From Tubulanus polymorphus (taxonomy: Eukaryota > Nemertea > Palaeonemertea > Tubulaniformes > Tubulanidae), in the NCBI RefSeq assembly GCF_964204645.1, contig NC_134030.1, forward strand, positions 10,848,278 to 10,912,277: DNA of 64,000 nt. Reading direction: 5' to 3'. Position 1 is the stretch's first letter. Each line of letters begins with the position of its first letter. The notes under the pieces were generated by a model. That model was not told where the DNA came from, made no database searches, and worked only from the letters and a program-made list of their open reading frames with translations. Below, in pieces: positions 12,018 to 23,764 of this stretch. A program made the position numbers and the translations under genes.

Positions 12018-12117
12018 TTGTCACAATTTGATGGAGGTCGGATGGATGACACCAGTATCCTTTTTTTAATATTGGGATACTTTGGTGTCATCCATCGCCT
12101 CCATCAAATTGTGACAA
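12018..12117. repeat. 100-bp imperfect hairpin
   Basis: TTGTCACAATTTGATGGAGG at the left pairs with CCTCCATCAAATTGTGACAA at the right, and the pairing continues inward through 'ggatggatgacacca.tatcc', giving arms of about 45 bp. Related single arms occur near 11290-11300 and 11410-11430. Probably a MITE or fold-back element. Confidence 0.7.
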
Positions 12118-12525
12118 ATAAAACGAAGAGGCGCCCCCCTCTGCACAGACCTGACTAAAAAGTAAATAAAACCCACGGCCACGAACAGACAGGTTTTTTG
12201 ACTACCACAAACCCACACCAGAAGGATGCCTGTCAGTCGAAAGGGTCCGAATAGAGTGGATAACGCTATACATCACATATACACTTACAAGGCCCGTAAT
12301 AAATCTGTTGATTCAAAAATATAGCAAAAATCTTCAGGCCGGGTAATTTATCAATTTAGCGTAAGGTGCTGCCACCATCACAAAACTAGTGACATTTTTA
12401 ACCCGAAATTTCAAGGTCGTTGAGCTCCAGTATTGACAACTAAGTGTTTTTTGGTTTTTATGGAAATTTTTTTGATGATAGCGCCCTAAATACTCGCATT
12501 TAGGCAATTGAAGACATTGAGCCCC

Positions 12526-15500
12526 ATGGCTAACCTAACCGTATTGCCGAAAATTGAAAAACTCTCATCACTGGTGACACGAATTTTGGGATGCAATCCT
12601 GGCTCTTTTCGGCTGCAGGGAACTAATTCTTATCTAGTTGGATCTGGTTCCAGGTAAGTCACCCCCTGAACAGGGATTTTGAACCTGGAAGCATCGAGAT
12701 TGCCACGGTACGGAATCCTGCCACACTAGACCGATTGATTGTGCAGCTACGCATGCAGCTTGATGACGTTATTAGTCGATCGGATATCCCGTTCGGTGTT
12801 TAATTTTAGCTCAGGTTTTCCCATTTATGTGGCATAGTTCTGCAGTGAAATTTGCCTCGACGGTTATACAAGGAGAAATCTGATTGGTGCCGCAAGTTTT
12901 TGCGCAGTGAACCTGTGCATGAAGTTGCGCAACTGGTCTAGTGTGGCAAGGGTTTGTGCCGTGGCCGAGTGTAGCGATGCCATCGGGTTCAAATCCCTGT
13001 CAAGGGAGGGTGGTTAAGTCAGTTATATTGAGCGCACGGACTTGTAACAATGATACGTAGTCAGTGGACAAAATTCCTATTGGCAATTCTTTTTTTCGAC
13101 TTTTATCCATCCTTTGAATTAAATCTTGAATTGTAGAAGAATATTGATTGATACCAGCGATCCTGGTCAAGATGAATATACAGCCAATTTGAACAAAGTC
13201 CTACAGAAATATGGTGCCCAACTTCAAGAGATTGTTATCACGCATTGGCACGAGGACCACGTCGGCGCTGTACAAGATATTTGCAGCAATATTCTACACG
13301 GTATTTGAATAAGAAAACAATTAAGAAAACAAAGACTTTTATCATGCTTTCGTGCAAATGTTGTGACTTTTAACATTTTAGATGGAATAAAGGTGTCGAA
13401 GATAGAAAGGAAAAGTACTCCAGATCGTGACATCGGTCCCTTGGCAAAATACAATTTCATCAATAAAGACCAGGTTTTTCAGACGGATGGAGCAACATTA
13501 AGGTACAACAAAATAGAGTGCAATTCTATTTTACTACCTTGGGTCGAAAATTGCTTCCAACGCGCCTGTATTTTCATACGATTTCTAGGCATTTGAGGGA
13601 CATTTTAGAAAATGTAAGCTAAATCTTGTGCCGCAGAATGCTGTCCCATTAGTTGCGAGTGGAAAAAATTGCCCTGAAAAATATAGCTTTCAAAAAGGCA
13701 CGGGAAAATTGTAAGGGGAGTTTTTGCTCATTGTGCTCCTGCCTGGATCCGCCCGTGAAAGATGCTAATTTTTCATTTAATGAATTGCATTTTTAAATTA
13801 CGTGGAAGAGATTTTCTAGGTTTGATCCATTTTAGGGTACTGCTTACTCCTGGACATACAGAGGATCATATGAGCTTATACTTGGAGGAAGAGAATGCAG
13901 TTTTTGCTGGCGATACAGTACTAGGAGAAGGATCTTGCGTATGTATCTTATTGTGATACATCGACGAACAAATAGATACCGGTATCTTGAATATAATCAA
14001 TTCAGACACACTAACACCTAAAAAATAGCCCAAACCAATGTTCAGGGGCAGGCATATTTTACCAGCTCATACTCAAACTTTTCTTTAACCCTTTCAGTGC
14101 GTCTAGCCCGCATTGCGGTGTATAAATCAGTGATGAACTTTGCTAGTACATCGCATTTCTTTGGTGTACTGATGTAGTTCGTAAACGTTTTTTTCTCTAA
14201 TGAAAGACGGCGTATTGATGAAGTTCGTAAACGTTTTTTTCTCTAATGAAAGACGGCAGCACCTGTCAAACACAGTTAGATATAAGTAACTAACAATGCA
14301 CCGCGCCGCGATGTAGACACATTATAGCTGATACCTGTTGTTTGATGCACTGGGCTGGAATTTTTCAAACATTTTCAAATTATCTCCAGCACTTTAGGGT
14401 AGGCCTATCAATTAGTAGTCAGCATTGAAAGGGTTTAGAAATCTGATTCCAATTTTTCAGAATTTAACTGATTTTTAACAACCTTTACATGTAGGATATT
14501 ATTGTACAAGGCCCGATTTTACAGAAAAGTTCAACTCAAGTTTATGCTTAATTGCTGCTGGTTATGATTTCAATGTAAACAACAATTCAAACTTAACCGT
14601 TTTGAGCTTAAACGTTTTTGTGAAACTGGACCCGGTACAATATTGTAGTCAATTTTTGTTAAATTCAGGCGTTCGAAGATCTTTACGATTACATGAAGTC
14701 ATTGGATTTGATTAAGAGTGTCAAGCCAAGTCGTATTTACCCGGGACATGGTCCGCTGATAACAGACGCCGTGTCGAAACTTACCGAATACATCGAACAC
14801 AGAAAAATGAGAGAAAAACAAATCATTGATACGCTTCATTTGAACAAAGATAAATGGCATAACACTATGGAGTTACTAAAACTGATATATACAGTAAGTT
14901 ATGACTATTGCATCTGAAAAATCCTGAATTATCCGCCCACCTTTGGTTTTCCGCCAAAATAACCCACAAAATTCCAGTAAATTGGTGATGAAAATATTGT
15001 TCAGTTATTCGACACTTTCGATCGTCTGCCACTAAAGGATATTGATCCAGAGTGTGGTAGATAATCAATAGTTGACCAAGTGCTTACCTTTCACAGAAAT
15101 GTCGGTAAGTGCTGAAAATTGTTGCTTTTTGATTAAACAAGTCATCTGAAAAATTTGTCAGCATTTGTAACCGTGATAGATAGTGTTGATTGAATGATCA
15201 GACGCCAAGCGCACATCATTTCCGGGCTATTGCAGAAACTTGACCTATTGCATGAATGACAGATTGATGTGAATTAATGTCTATAGTTTATTGATATGAT
15301 ATGGTTTGACAAATCATGATGAGCAGATACGTACAATGTCTATCATGGGAACAATTCACTAAAATTCATTTAACCGAATAATTTGCTCTTATTTTAGGAT
15401 ATACCGGAAACGCTTTATCTGGCCGCTGGTCATAACATGTTACAATCAATTGAGAAACTGATTAAAGAAGGAAGGATCGGTATGTGTAGTCAATGGCGGC

Positions 15501-16165
15501 GTGTGCCTCCTTGATACCAGTCATGTTACAGTTACAGGATATACTCGTTAAGCATTCAGTTGGTAGCTTGTCAAATCTGTTGTAGGATGTCAAATCCTTT
15601 TTTTCCTGAGCCATAACCATCCTCGCTTCCCAGGGTTTGATTGACTCCACCGAAGCTCACGCCAACATATACCCTGGCTGTAGACTCTTCATTGGTCTAT
15701 TACACCGTCTAAGATTTCTTGGGCAGGCAGGTTGCTGCTTAGTGGCCACCAGTCTATATATCTAACCAATCAGATAGGTGGTATTGATAGAGTGAACCTG
15801 CCAGTTAAAAACAACATATCTGATTAGCTTAATACAGAGACTGGTGGCCGCTGTCATGAGCTGTCTTGGGTAGTCTAATAGGATAACCTTAACTTGCATA
15901 TGTTGGATGAGTAGAAAACTGGGATAGATGCTTTTCAAGTTGGATGACAATGTCTGGTCCCATTTTGGTTTCCTTTACTATATTTGAATAACAAATCCAC
16001 CGATCAACAACCTACTTTATCAAAGTTTAGGCTACTCATACGTACATTTTATAAATGAACCGCTTGTGGAAATTACCGAGATAAAATCTTTACATTTCAG
16101 AATACCAGGGGAGCTGTGATGAACCCATGGAAATGAAATTCAAACTCAAATTGTCATCTCTATGA
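12526..16165 (+). CDS. LACTB2: LACTB2-like metallo-beta-lactamase-fold endoribonuclease
   Basis: Seven exons: 12526-12653, 13137-13300, 13382-13502, 13836-13938, 14669-14893, 15398-15479 and 16101-16165, all GT-AG. They total 888 nt, 295 residues; human LACTB2 has 288. The family is a mitochondrial single-strand-specific endoribonuclease with two zinc ions. The N-terminal ILGCNPG..LQGTN.YLVG matches the family. Zinc ligands are all present: HWHEDH (His79, His81, Asp83, His84), GHT (His145), GDT (Asp164) and YPGHG (His199). The segment from about 225 resembles the winged-helix-like C-terminal domain. The start has a good context (gagccccATGG) and lines up with the human start. Introns 1, 4 and 6 hold MITEs. 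A likely polyadenylation signal lies at 17298. Confidence 0.95.
12663..13008. mobile_element. Inverted-repeat element with tRNA-like arms (LACTB2 intron 1)
   Basis: The arms, about 85-90 bp each (near 12665-12755 and 12925-13008), are imperfect reverse complements. Each contains a B-box-like segment (GGGTTCAAATCCC in the right arm) and a GTGGC..G..A-box-like segment, as in a tRNA-Leu/Ser body. The left end is about ten bases from the exon 1 donor. No single complete tRNA can be folded convincingly. Confidence 0.6.
14089..14433. mobile_element. piggyBac-type MITE in LACTB2 intron 4
   Basis: Starts CCCTTTCAGTGCG after TTAA (14085-14088) and ends CATTGAAAGGG followed by TTTA, a mutated TTAA. 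It contains a direct duplication of about 51 bp (gtagttcgtaaacgttttttt...gaaagacgg, near 14175-14265). Related to the element at 9136-9421. Confidence 0.65.
15613..15960. mobile_element. MITE copy in LACTB2 intron 6
   Basis: The left part repeats the element at 10554-10749 in the opposite orientation ('cctcgcttcccagggtttgattga', 'gaagctcacgccaacatataccct', 'tcattggtctatta'). The right boundary is uncertain because an extra inverted segment ('ccaccagtctatatatcta' against 'acagagactggtggc') follows. Confidence 0.5.
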
Positions 16166-16191
16166 TCACGCACATTTAATTGTTACGTCAA

Positions 16192-16359
16192 GGGGTCATT
16201 CATTTATTACGTACGCATTAGGGGAGGGGGAGGGGTCAGTGGAATTTGCGTACTGTAATGCTTAATGTATATGAAAAAAATGGCCGATTTTGCATACAGA
16301 GGGGGAGGGGGGGTTGAAAAATTCAAATTTTATGCGTACGTAATAAATGAATGATCCCC
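16192..16359. mobile_element. MITE in the LACTB2 3' untranslated region
   Basis: GGGGTCATTCATTTATTACG at the left and its near-exact reverse complement at the right give 28-29-bp TIRs, starting 27 bp after the stop codon. The middle carries runs of four to seven G, which could form G-quadruplexes in the transcript. Confidence 0.7.
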
Positions 16360-16532
16360 AACATATAGGGGTATATATTTCTTCACGATTAGGTGATTTT
16401 CTTTAAGCCTTAAAGTTTTTTAGGGTTACTTTACTGCTTGAAGACATTGCCATGAGGGTAATGCTATAGTTATGTATTGATTCAAACTTAGTTCATTACA
16501 CAAATGTATGCAAATACTGCCACACAATATTA

Positions 16533-16681
16533 CAGTGGAACCTCGTTATAACGAACTTGGATACAACGATTCATCGGATACAACAAATATAGAATTTTGT
16601 CCCAAGTAAGAAAATGTAATTGATTTCATACTGGATATAACGAACTCTCGGATTTCTCGTCCCTTGAACGTGGTTCCACTG
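16533..16681. mobile_element. pogo/Tigger-type MITE, copy 1
   Basis: Ends CAGTGGAACCTCGTTATAAC and GAACGTGGTTCCACTG with internal 'ggatataacgaactc' segments; TA precedes the left end. The 'CAGTgGAACCTCGTTATAACGAAC' type of end is typical of pogo/Tigger elements. A second copy is at 20760. Confidence 0.7.
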
Positions 16682-17297
16682 AAATACTATTCTGAACGGA
16701 TGAAGTAATTGTATTACGGTATACGGTAACTATAGATGGTGGCTGCTTCGGGACATAGCATCCCTCCTTCATTTGTCAAATAGCTGACGTGAAGACGATG
16801 AAACGCCAGCAGACCGACCTTACGAGCTAGAGTCAATATCTACAAAGAATTTCTAATCACTTCAAACGAGAAAACGTATTGACGATCGCATCAAAACGAG
16901 CGATATCCGGCTCGGTATTTTTAAAACGAAGATTTATGCGGATAAACTGATATCCATAGAACATTCGGCATTGTTTCTGGCGTTTTATCGCGGTTGTTTG
17001 TATATATGTCAGGAGTTATAAAAAGATTGAAATTTGTATATTCTGAACTAGAGCCAAGTGGCCTTTTTGAGATGATCGAGTTTTGTAATACACAAATATG
17101 AAAAAGATTTAAGCAGAATGTGTTATTATGAATTATCTGCGTACATTATATGTGATAGCCAATGTCTTACGGTCGTCCTTGTTGATTTTTTATACGATGT
17201 TGGATCTAGACCCGGTGGTCTTATCTCCAGCGGTCAGATCTAGATGATGTTATATCGCTGTTAGAAAAGCTACGGAAATAGATATATCGAATTATTG

Positions 17298-17303
17298 AAT
17301 AAA
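17298..17303 (+). promoter_or_regulatory. Likely polyadenylation signal of LACTB2
   Basis: AATAAA about 1.1 kb after the LACTB2 stop, the clearest signal before the next repeat cluster. Assignment to LACTB2 is inference from order and strand. Confidence 0.35.
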
Positions 17304-17334
17304 ACAATTGTAATGACATTGCTGGTGTTTATTT

Positions 17335-17485
17335 TGCGAATATGCACTCCCGCATTGAGGGGCTAATTTTGAAGAACCTAGCCCTAAAGGGCACTCGGAT
17401 GTCCGAAAAGGCAATATTAAAAGTACTCCCGCACTGAAATGCACCAATATCTTTGGTGGCTAAAAGGGCACTCAAAACAATTTGA
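17335..17485. repeat. Dispersed 'gggcact' repeat fragment
   Basis: Segments such as 'tgaggggctaattttgaagaac' and 'aaagggcact' recur in the same or opposite sense at 40985-41215, and similar GGGCAC-rich stretches occur at 11690-11960 and 32440-32520. It is an old non-coding repeat; the open frame across it is not a gene. Confidence 0.5.
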
Positions 17486-17623
17486 CGGACTGGTACAGAT
17501 CTCATATGTCCCCCTCGATCAGTCCCTGAATTATCATTGATCATCGAACGCGTGATAGAAACGTCTGTCTCGTTCCGTGTGTTCAAGCTGATGGTCAGAA
17601 AATCCAAACGTACAGGGATCCAC

Positions 17624-18425
17624 AATCCCGTAGCGGTACTCGAAAAACGCCTAATGAAATACACCGAATCGGAAAACGCATAACGCCTAATTCCTAGAAA
17701 ATGACCTAATTTCGTAATTGCAAAATCTACTGAGACTCACAATCCAACTCATCAACGGAACAGTTTGAAAATACATGTCTTTTACGCTTCACGAAACGAG
17801 ACTACTACTCTTATAAACTTCATTATAGGATGATGATAGAATTTCCGCAGTGCAAGCAATTAATTAAATAACGCCATAGAAGTGTAAACTGAAACAGTTT
17901 ACACTTCTATGATAACGCGAAAACAAACGCCGCGGTTATAAACCGGCTTTCTTGAATTTTGAAACCGGAATGCATAAATATGGTACAACCTACGCTCGTA
18001 GGTACAACGCACACAAAGATTGATAAAATAGCCTTTCTCAAAATTATCCTCCAAAACTGTTCACAACCACGCTAATGTGAACCTACCGAACCAATGAGAG
18101 ACTAAATAATGTCCAGCCCCTGAACTTCCTTGAACAAAAAATTATAAACTATATGTTCGATATTAAAAATATGATGTCTTTTATTATCATAATACTCCGT
18201 CTTGATATGAAATAATAACACAGATAAGCCTGTGTAACCAAATACAGTAGAAACGAAGATGGAACAGGCGGCGCTCCACGCACTCCGACGTGAACTATGT
18301 AGCGTTGCGTACATAGTTCACGTAGGGATTTAGGTCAATTTCTTGGATGTTACTTGAATTAGGCGTTATGCGTTTTCCGATTCGGTGTTTTTCATTAGGC
18401 GTTTTTCGAATACCGATCCCGTAGC
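17624..18425. repeat. Fold-back element with about 70-bp inverted arms
   Basis: Positions 17624-17690 ('cgaaaaacgcctaatgaaa', 'accgaatcggaaaacgcataacgcctaatt') occur as the reverse complement at 18353-18425 with few mismatches. About 660 bp lie between, including the perfect hairpin at 17875-17911. No transposase is visible. Confidence 0.65.
17868..17918. repeat. Perfect 17-bp hairpin flanked by 7-bp direct repeats
   Basis: CATAGAAGTGTAAACTG (17875-17891), loop AAA, and CAGTTTACACTTCTATG (17895-17911) pair perfectly. ATAACGC stands directly outside on both sides (17868-17874 and 17912-17918). The structure is what a 37-bp palindromic insertion with a 7-bp target duplication would leave. Confidence 0.85.
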
Positions 18426-18429
18426 CAGC

Positions 18430-20530
18430 CATTCTTTGGGAGGGTTCGATTTTCGTGAAAAGTAGTGGAACTTTTTTTAGAATGTAGGAACTGTTTGTTA
18501 TGTGCCCACGCAAATGTCGTATCCGTGGGGTACTTGCGCTGAAGATTTTTGCAAATCACAGATGTAGATGCGAAGAGGAGCAATTTCACAACTTCTAGCA
18601 CATTTGGGCTGAAGATTGTGGTTCATTTTCCCGTCGATTTGGAGTTCAATCATGTGAGTTTGGAAACACATTTCGCACTTTTTGAACAAAAACGAATGAA
18701 AAAGTGTTACCGATGAATCTTTTGAAATTGATGCTCCCAATTATCTTAAGTCCGGCATTTGGGCGAAACCTCGTCAGTGAGCGGGTTATCTTTTTAAAAA
18801 TTAGAACTGGAATGTTTTTGAACAGTGAACTTATTTAAACTTGTGGTACCGGTATATTTCATTTTACGATGCGACAAAGTTTTAGAATTTATCGACTTTT
18901 TATTTATGATATATTTCTAAATTCGAGAACTGAATATTGTTTGAAGAATCAAATAGGGTTCGTAGTTGAGACTATGGTCTGGTAAAAGGCCGACAGGTTT
19001 TTATTTATACTTTCTTTAAAAAAAATAGAAATACAAAGCCTTTTTCAAAATTGCAAAAGTAACGGGGGCGACTATTTTTCATTTTTGAATGTGGGAATTT
19101 AGGCAATAACGACCTTGAATCAGGATCAGCACTTCCTTAGTGTTACTCACTTGCCACAGTAACAATGGGTAGTTGACCGTGATGAAAAACATTAAAAAAA
19201 TGTTATCAGGTTGTTTATCGGGAAGCGTGCGGGAGTGTTTTACTTTTAAAAAAAGAAACGAAAACAGATCTCTGGATGCGGGATGCGAGTTTTTTTATTT
19301 TTATCTTTTATCGATGAACTTTCTTTTGACGCGCGCGGAAAATGAAACCGATACAAGCGATTTCTTTTTTTCGTGCGACTTTTTTTCTTATACCTTGGGC
19401 GAGTATAGAGCAACGATATAGAAAAACCGTCGGATACGAACCTTCTATTTCACTGGATTTGAACTCAGAGGAGTTTCCCTCTGATAGCGATCAGGGCACG
19501 TACACGCGTTGGTGCAAGCGTTTCACGTCGAATGTCCGTTGCGTGGTTTGTGCTAATCACGCCGGACGTCAATGGACTAGCGCAAACTGATTACTCGGAC
19601 GTATACGAAATCGGACGTTTAATTAGTTTTTACCATTTTTACGGCAATTGAGATGCTTGATGAAATAGGTAGGTGTTGATTCAAATTATATCAAGACAAG
19701 TAGCTAGTACAACATGCTTATTTTTTGACTTGATAAATCGCTTTATTCGTAAATACTTGTACATGGGTAAAACAGAGAAATAAAAATGTACAATAACGTG
19801 CGTATTCATGTACAAATATACCTATAATTCAAAACTTTGACGAGAAAAAACACAGCCCAGAAGGATATATTGGGGTGATAAATTAGTAGTTTGCATAGAG
19901 GGAGGGAAGCCAGAGTTCAGGGCAGTGGCTGAAGTTAGTAAATAACCTACGTAGATGCTTACGTCGCACATAAGACACTGAATAGAAGATAGGTGAAAGT
20001 GACGTGAGTATCTGCGTAGGGTTGCTGGTTATAGCGGCCGCCTTGAGCTCTGGTATGGCTAGGAAGTAAACAAGTATAATAAACTCGTGACGTATAACAT
20101 ATGTAGAAGTATACGTCACGAATAACATGAAATAAGATAAAAAGAGAGGGTCAGCACAGTGAGGGGGAGAGAGATGCTAGAGTGGCGGAGAAGCCTAAAA
20201 ATACGAGCTGTAGGAAGGAATAAGAATTGTGCGGGAAAATAAAGAAAGAACGTAGACCCACGAGAAGAGTTGTTATTATTCCGGAGTCAGAGGGATATCA
20301 CTTATCGGATTAATCGGAACCAACAACGACAACACGAGGGGAGAACGCAACGTGGCCCCCACAACAATTGGTTGAGAAACTCAACCCCACAACAGATACT
20401 ACGTTTGATTTACATAGTTTAGCAGAGCATTTGGTCGGGAGAATTTCACTATGAGTTGAGGGATAGCTGTTGAATAAAAACTTTTTCTAAATGTTCTATA
20501 TGGTACGGAAGAGCGTTGCGGCGACATGAA
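18430..20530. other. Gene-free stretch
   Basis: Open frames of 60-80 codons occur on both strands but none shows a family motif or paired splice sites. The segment has poly-T and poly-A runs and two AATAAA-like sites, and no clear repeat structure. I see no supportable gene. Confidence 0.5.
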
Positions 20531-20537
20531 CAATTTT

Positions 20538-20602
20538 TTGAAGTAGAAATTTCGAGTTTTAAACTCGAAATTGCGACTTTTAATCTCGAAATTTCTACTT
20601 TC
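20538..20602. repeat. Imperfect hairpin around repeated TCGAGTTTTAAACTCGA
   Basis: GTAGAAATTTCGAG at the left pairs with CTCGAAATTTCTAC at the right; a smaller palindrome, TTTCGAGTTTTAAACTCGAAA, overlaps the left arm. No gene is evident. Confidence 0.65.
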
Positions 20603-20759
20603 GCTAAATCCCTTACTATGGCGTAGAGATACAGCTCGAACTTCGTTAGTACGATGTCTGTGGGAAAATGAAAATCATCGTACAAACTATATAACCGAAT
20701 ATCGTATTAACAATTTGATAAAAAACATTTTCACAATTACCTTAACATAATAAATACTA

Positions 20760-20937
20760 CAGTGGCACCTCGTTTTAACGAACTCGGATACAGCGATTCA
20801 ACGGATATAACAAATATAGAATTTTGTTCCAAGTAACACAATTTCACCAATTTCACACTGGATATGATATAACGAACTATCGGTTATAAAGAGCATATTT
20901 TCTGGTCCCGTGAAGTTCGCGGTAACGAGGTAAGCAC
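20760..20937. mobile_element. pogo/Tigger-type MITE, copy 2
   Basis: CAGTGGCACCTCGTTTTAAC at the left, with interior 'ggatataacaaatatagaattttgt' nearly identical to the copy at 16533. The right end (GCGGTAACGAGGT) is decayed. Confidence 0.6.
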
Positions 20938-23400
20938 CCCATAAAGAAGTTTATTGCACGTGTGGTCAGCGCCACCAAATAATAGATAGCCTAGGCGACG
21001 CATAGATAATGCCGATGAATCGAACTAAAAGTAGAAACTCATTATGGGCCACTGCACTAAGCGTGTTTATTTACAAAGAAATATTAGGAAATCGTAACAT
21101 GTGACATCGTATTGCCGGTAGCTTCGTCGTGGTCGTACTGAGCAAATATTTTTATAGGGAAAAGCTATAAAAATAAAAAGCCGTGAATTCTTCAATGCAT
21201 CGTATTACTGAGGTTTTCGTTGTAAAGCCGAATCAAGCTAATGAGGATCGACTGCTTTTACTGTCTAAATCATACCTTCCATAAGATCCAATTAATATTA
21301 CTTCCATGATCGTTCATCTTCCTAGTTTTTCATCGACAGTGAACAACTGTACGGTAGCGTTAATACATTGTTTTGTAACATTGTAGACAGAATTCCCGAA
21401 TACAACCAGTTTTTCATAACTTGGCAGGGCTGAGCATAGCATTTGAATTTTACGGGGCAGAGAACCAGTTCTATAGGATATGACATCTACATTTGCAATG
21501 GGTAATTTTCCAAAATGTTTGGGTGAAACTGCCCCCCGCCCCTAGGTACGGCCCAGCTTGGTATGCGGTTTGTAGATGGGAGGAGGATGTGCCTTATTTT
21601 TAACATTTGTAGGATATCCTAGGACGCCGAAGTCATATCTGTGTGTGAAAGATATTATGAAAGCATGCCTGACTATTGACTGATCTTCTGCGTTTGTATT
21701 AGGTTGGGATGGAAGGAGAAGATGAGCCGAATGTAGGTAAAATTCCCGCGGTAAAAATCTCACTAGGTAAAAATCCAACCAGGTAAAAATCCCCCCCCCC
21801 CAGGAAGTATCCCCTAGGTATAAAAATCCTCACAAGTTTAATTTCACAGCACAATTCCTCCTAAATCCACATTTGCAACCGGTAATGTTAATCTTGAAAA
21901 TGGTCGCTAAGCAGCCTTACTAGTATCAATACAGTACACTGACCAGAGGTATTAGGCTGCTAAATTGCTCGGCATTCAATGAATTATTGAGTAGTAAATT
22001 ACGATTGGATCGGTTTATCGATGCCATCCGAAAAACTATGACATTATAGGGGTCGCGTTCCTAAAACCATGGACGTATAAACTAGATAAACTACTAACCT
22101 AGTCGTCCATGCTATACGTCCATGCTAAAACCACACTCCGCTTATCATGATTATTACACTTAATCCTTCAAAGTAGAATCATTGACGTATTAACTCTAGT
22201 TAATACGTCCATGGTAATCCACTCACTAATGATTATCGGTCTATTCAAGTTTGATATATGCGTACAACCAATTAATCTAGTTTGATGAAAACTGTATTTG
22301 GGGCGGGATGTTGCTTAGGGGTACATCTACACGTAGAGGATTTTCACCAGGGCAATGATTTGTGGTTATTTTCATGTCTCTGCGGGTACCTACTATGCAA
22401 ACCGCGCTGATATGCGATGTGTGATAAATAAATGCGTAACCCCCTATATACCGCCCACATCGGTGCAGAACGATTTTGGCGGTATAGAGAGTATGTCGGT
22501 GTATCGGGGGTGTTTAACTGTGTATTTGTAGTAATATGTACATCGAGGAAACCTGACGGTAAGCTGGGGTGGTGGCATATGGGAGGGTCGTATATCGATG
22601 GTTGACTGTATATCGTAACTATTTCAGTTAATCAACTAGTATATTGTCCATATATTTCAGGTAGAAAATTGCACGTGCGTGGCGAAAAAATGTTGGTCTT
22701 GATATGTATAAAGATTCTTCTATTCAAGACTGGATTTTGTAAGTTCTCAAATTTTCGGTAAATTGAAATAATGTCACAGGAAAGAAATTTCCAAAAGTAG
22801 GAAAAATGTCCCACTAGTATCATTATTTTGTTTTCGCCACACAATCATCAACAGTTTTCTGACAGTTTACAAATAACCTATTTAGCGAACGAACCCCCTA
22901 GAACTTTCAAATTGTCAAACATAGCGTAAAAATATTTTGGATAAAGATTTTTCGACATTTGGATACAATTTTCATGCTTTTTTGGAAAATATAAAGTAAT
23001 CCATTCTCAAATGATTGATTCATTTAGATACCCGGGCACTTCATACTAATGATCTATCCTTTTACACTAGGGAAATGCCCATTTACGAGTAGGAATAGTG
23101 TCCCTTTTCTTGAAATGGAACTGCCACCCAAAATAGCTCAGCACAGGCGTGTACTGTGAAGAATTAACGTATCTAAATTAGAACGGACCAAATCAGAGTG
23201 CGCGTTCTCTTTTAACTGTTTTGAAAATGTCCTGGAATTCACCGTAGATCGTTGTATATAGCTAGTAATCTATGGAACGCCATCCTAGCAAAAACTCTGT
23301 ATTGAATTTTTACAACGTATTCGCAATCGTACAACAGACTCATAATCAAGTTAGTGTTGTATCATAGGAAAAATTTATATTTTTTGATATAATAAACTAT
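20938..23400. other. Gene-free stretch with a minisatellite and a palindrome
   Basis: No exon can be supported. It holds a degenerate array of (T/A)GGTAAAAATCC units at 21731-21830, matching arrays at 55090-55140 and 59353-59455, and a 26-bp palindrome at 22184-22209 (arms GACGTATTAACT and AGTTAATACGTC). GACGTAT-type motifs also occur near 22060-22120. Confidence 0.5.
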
Positions 23401-23764
23401 TAATAATAAGTTGAGGGGTTCTATGTGAGTCGATGTGCACTACGTCATCAATATTGGCGTAATTAATCAATTCCTTAATATCTGCTTCAAGGCGATCGAT
23501 TTCGGTATCGGGCTGTTACTGACATAGATAATTCGCAACGAGTATCCGAAAACAACGGGTCAAAATCGTCCACTCGAAAGTTATTGAATAATTCATACTA
23601 GTCCCTAGTACCGATGGCGTTTAACGTCTATTAACGTCTTTGCAAGTTAGCTTTCCAGGGGTCACTTCCACACCTGTTTAGAATCAATAAATCACGACAC
23701 ATTTCGATAAGGCGATTACCGGTATCTTTGGAATTTCGTGGTTGAATTAATTCGCGGTTTTGCG

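Noticed and set aside
19342-19590. Plus-strand 82-codon frame
   Set aside because: No domain or convincing splice sites in an otherwise gene-free stretch.
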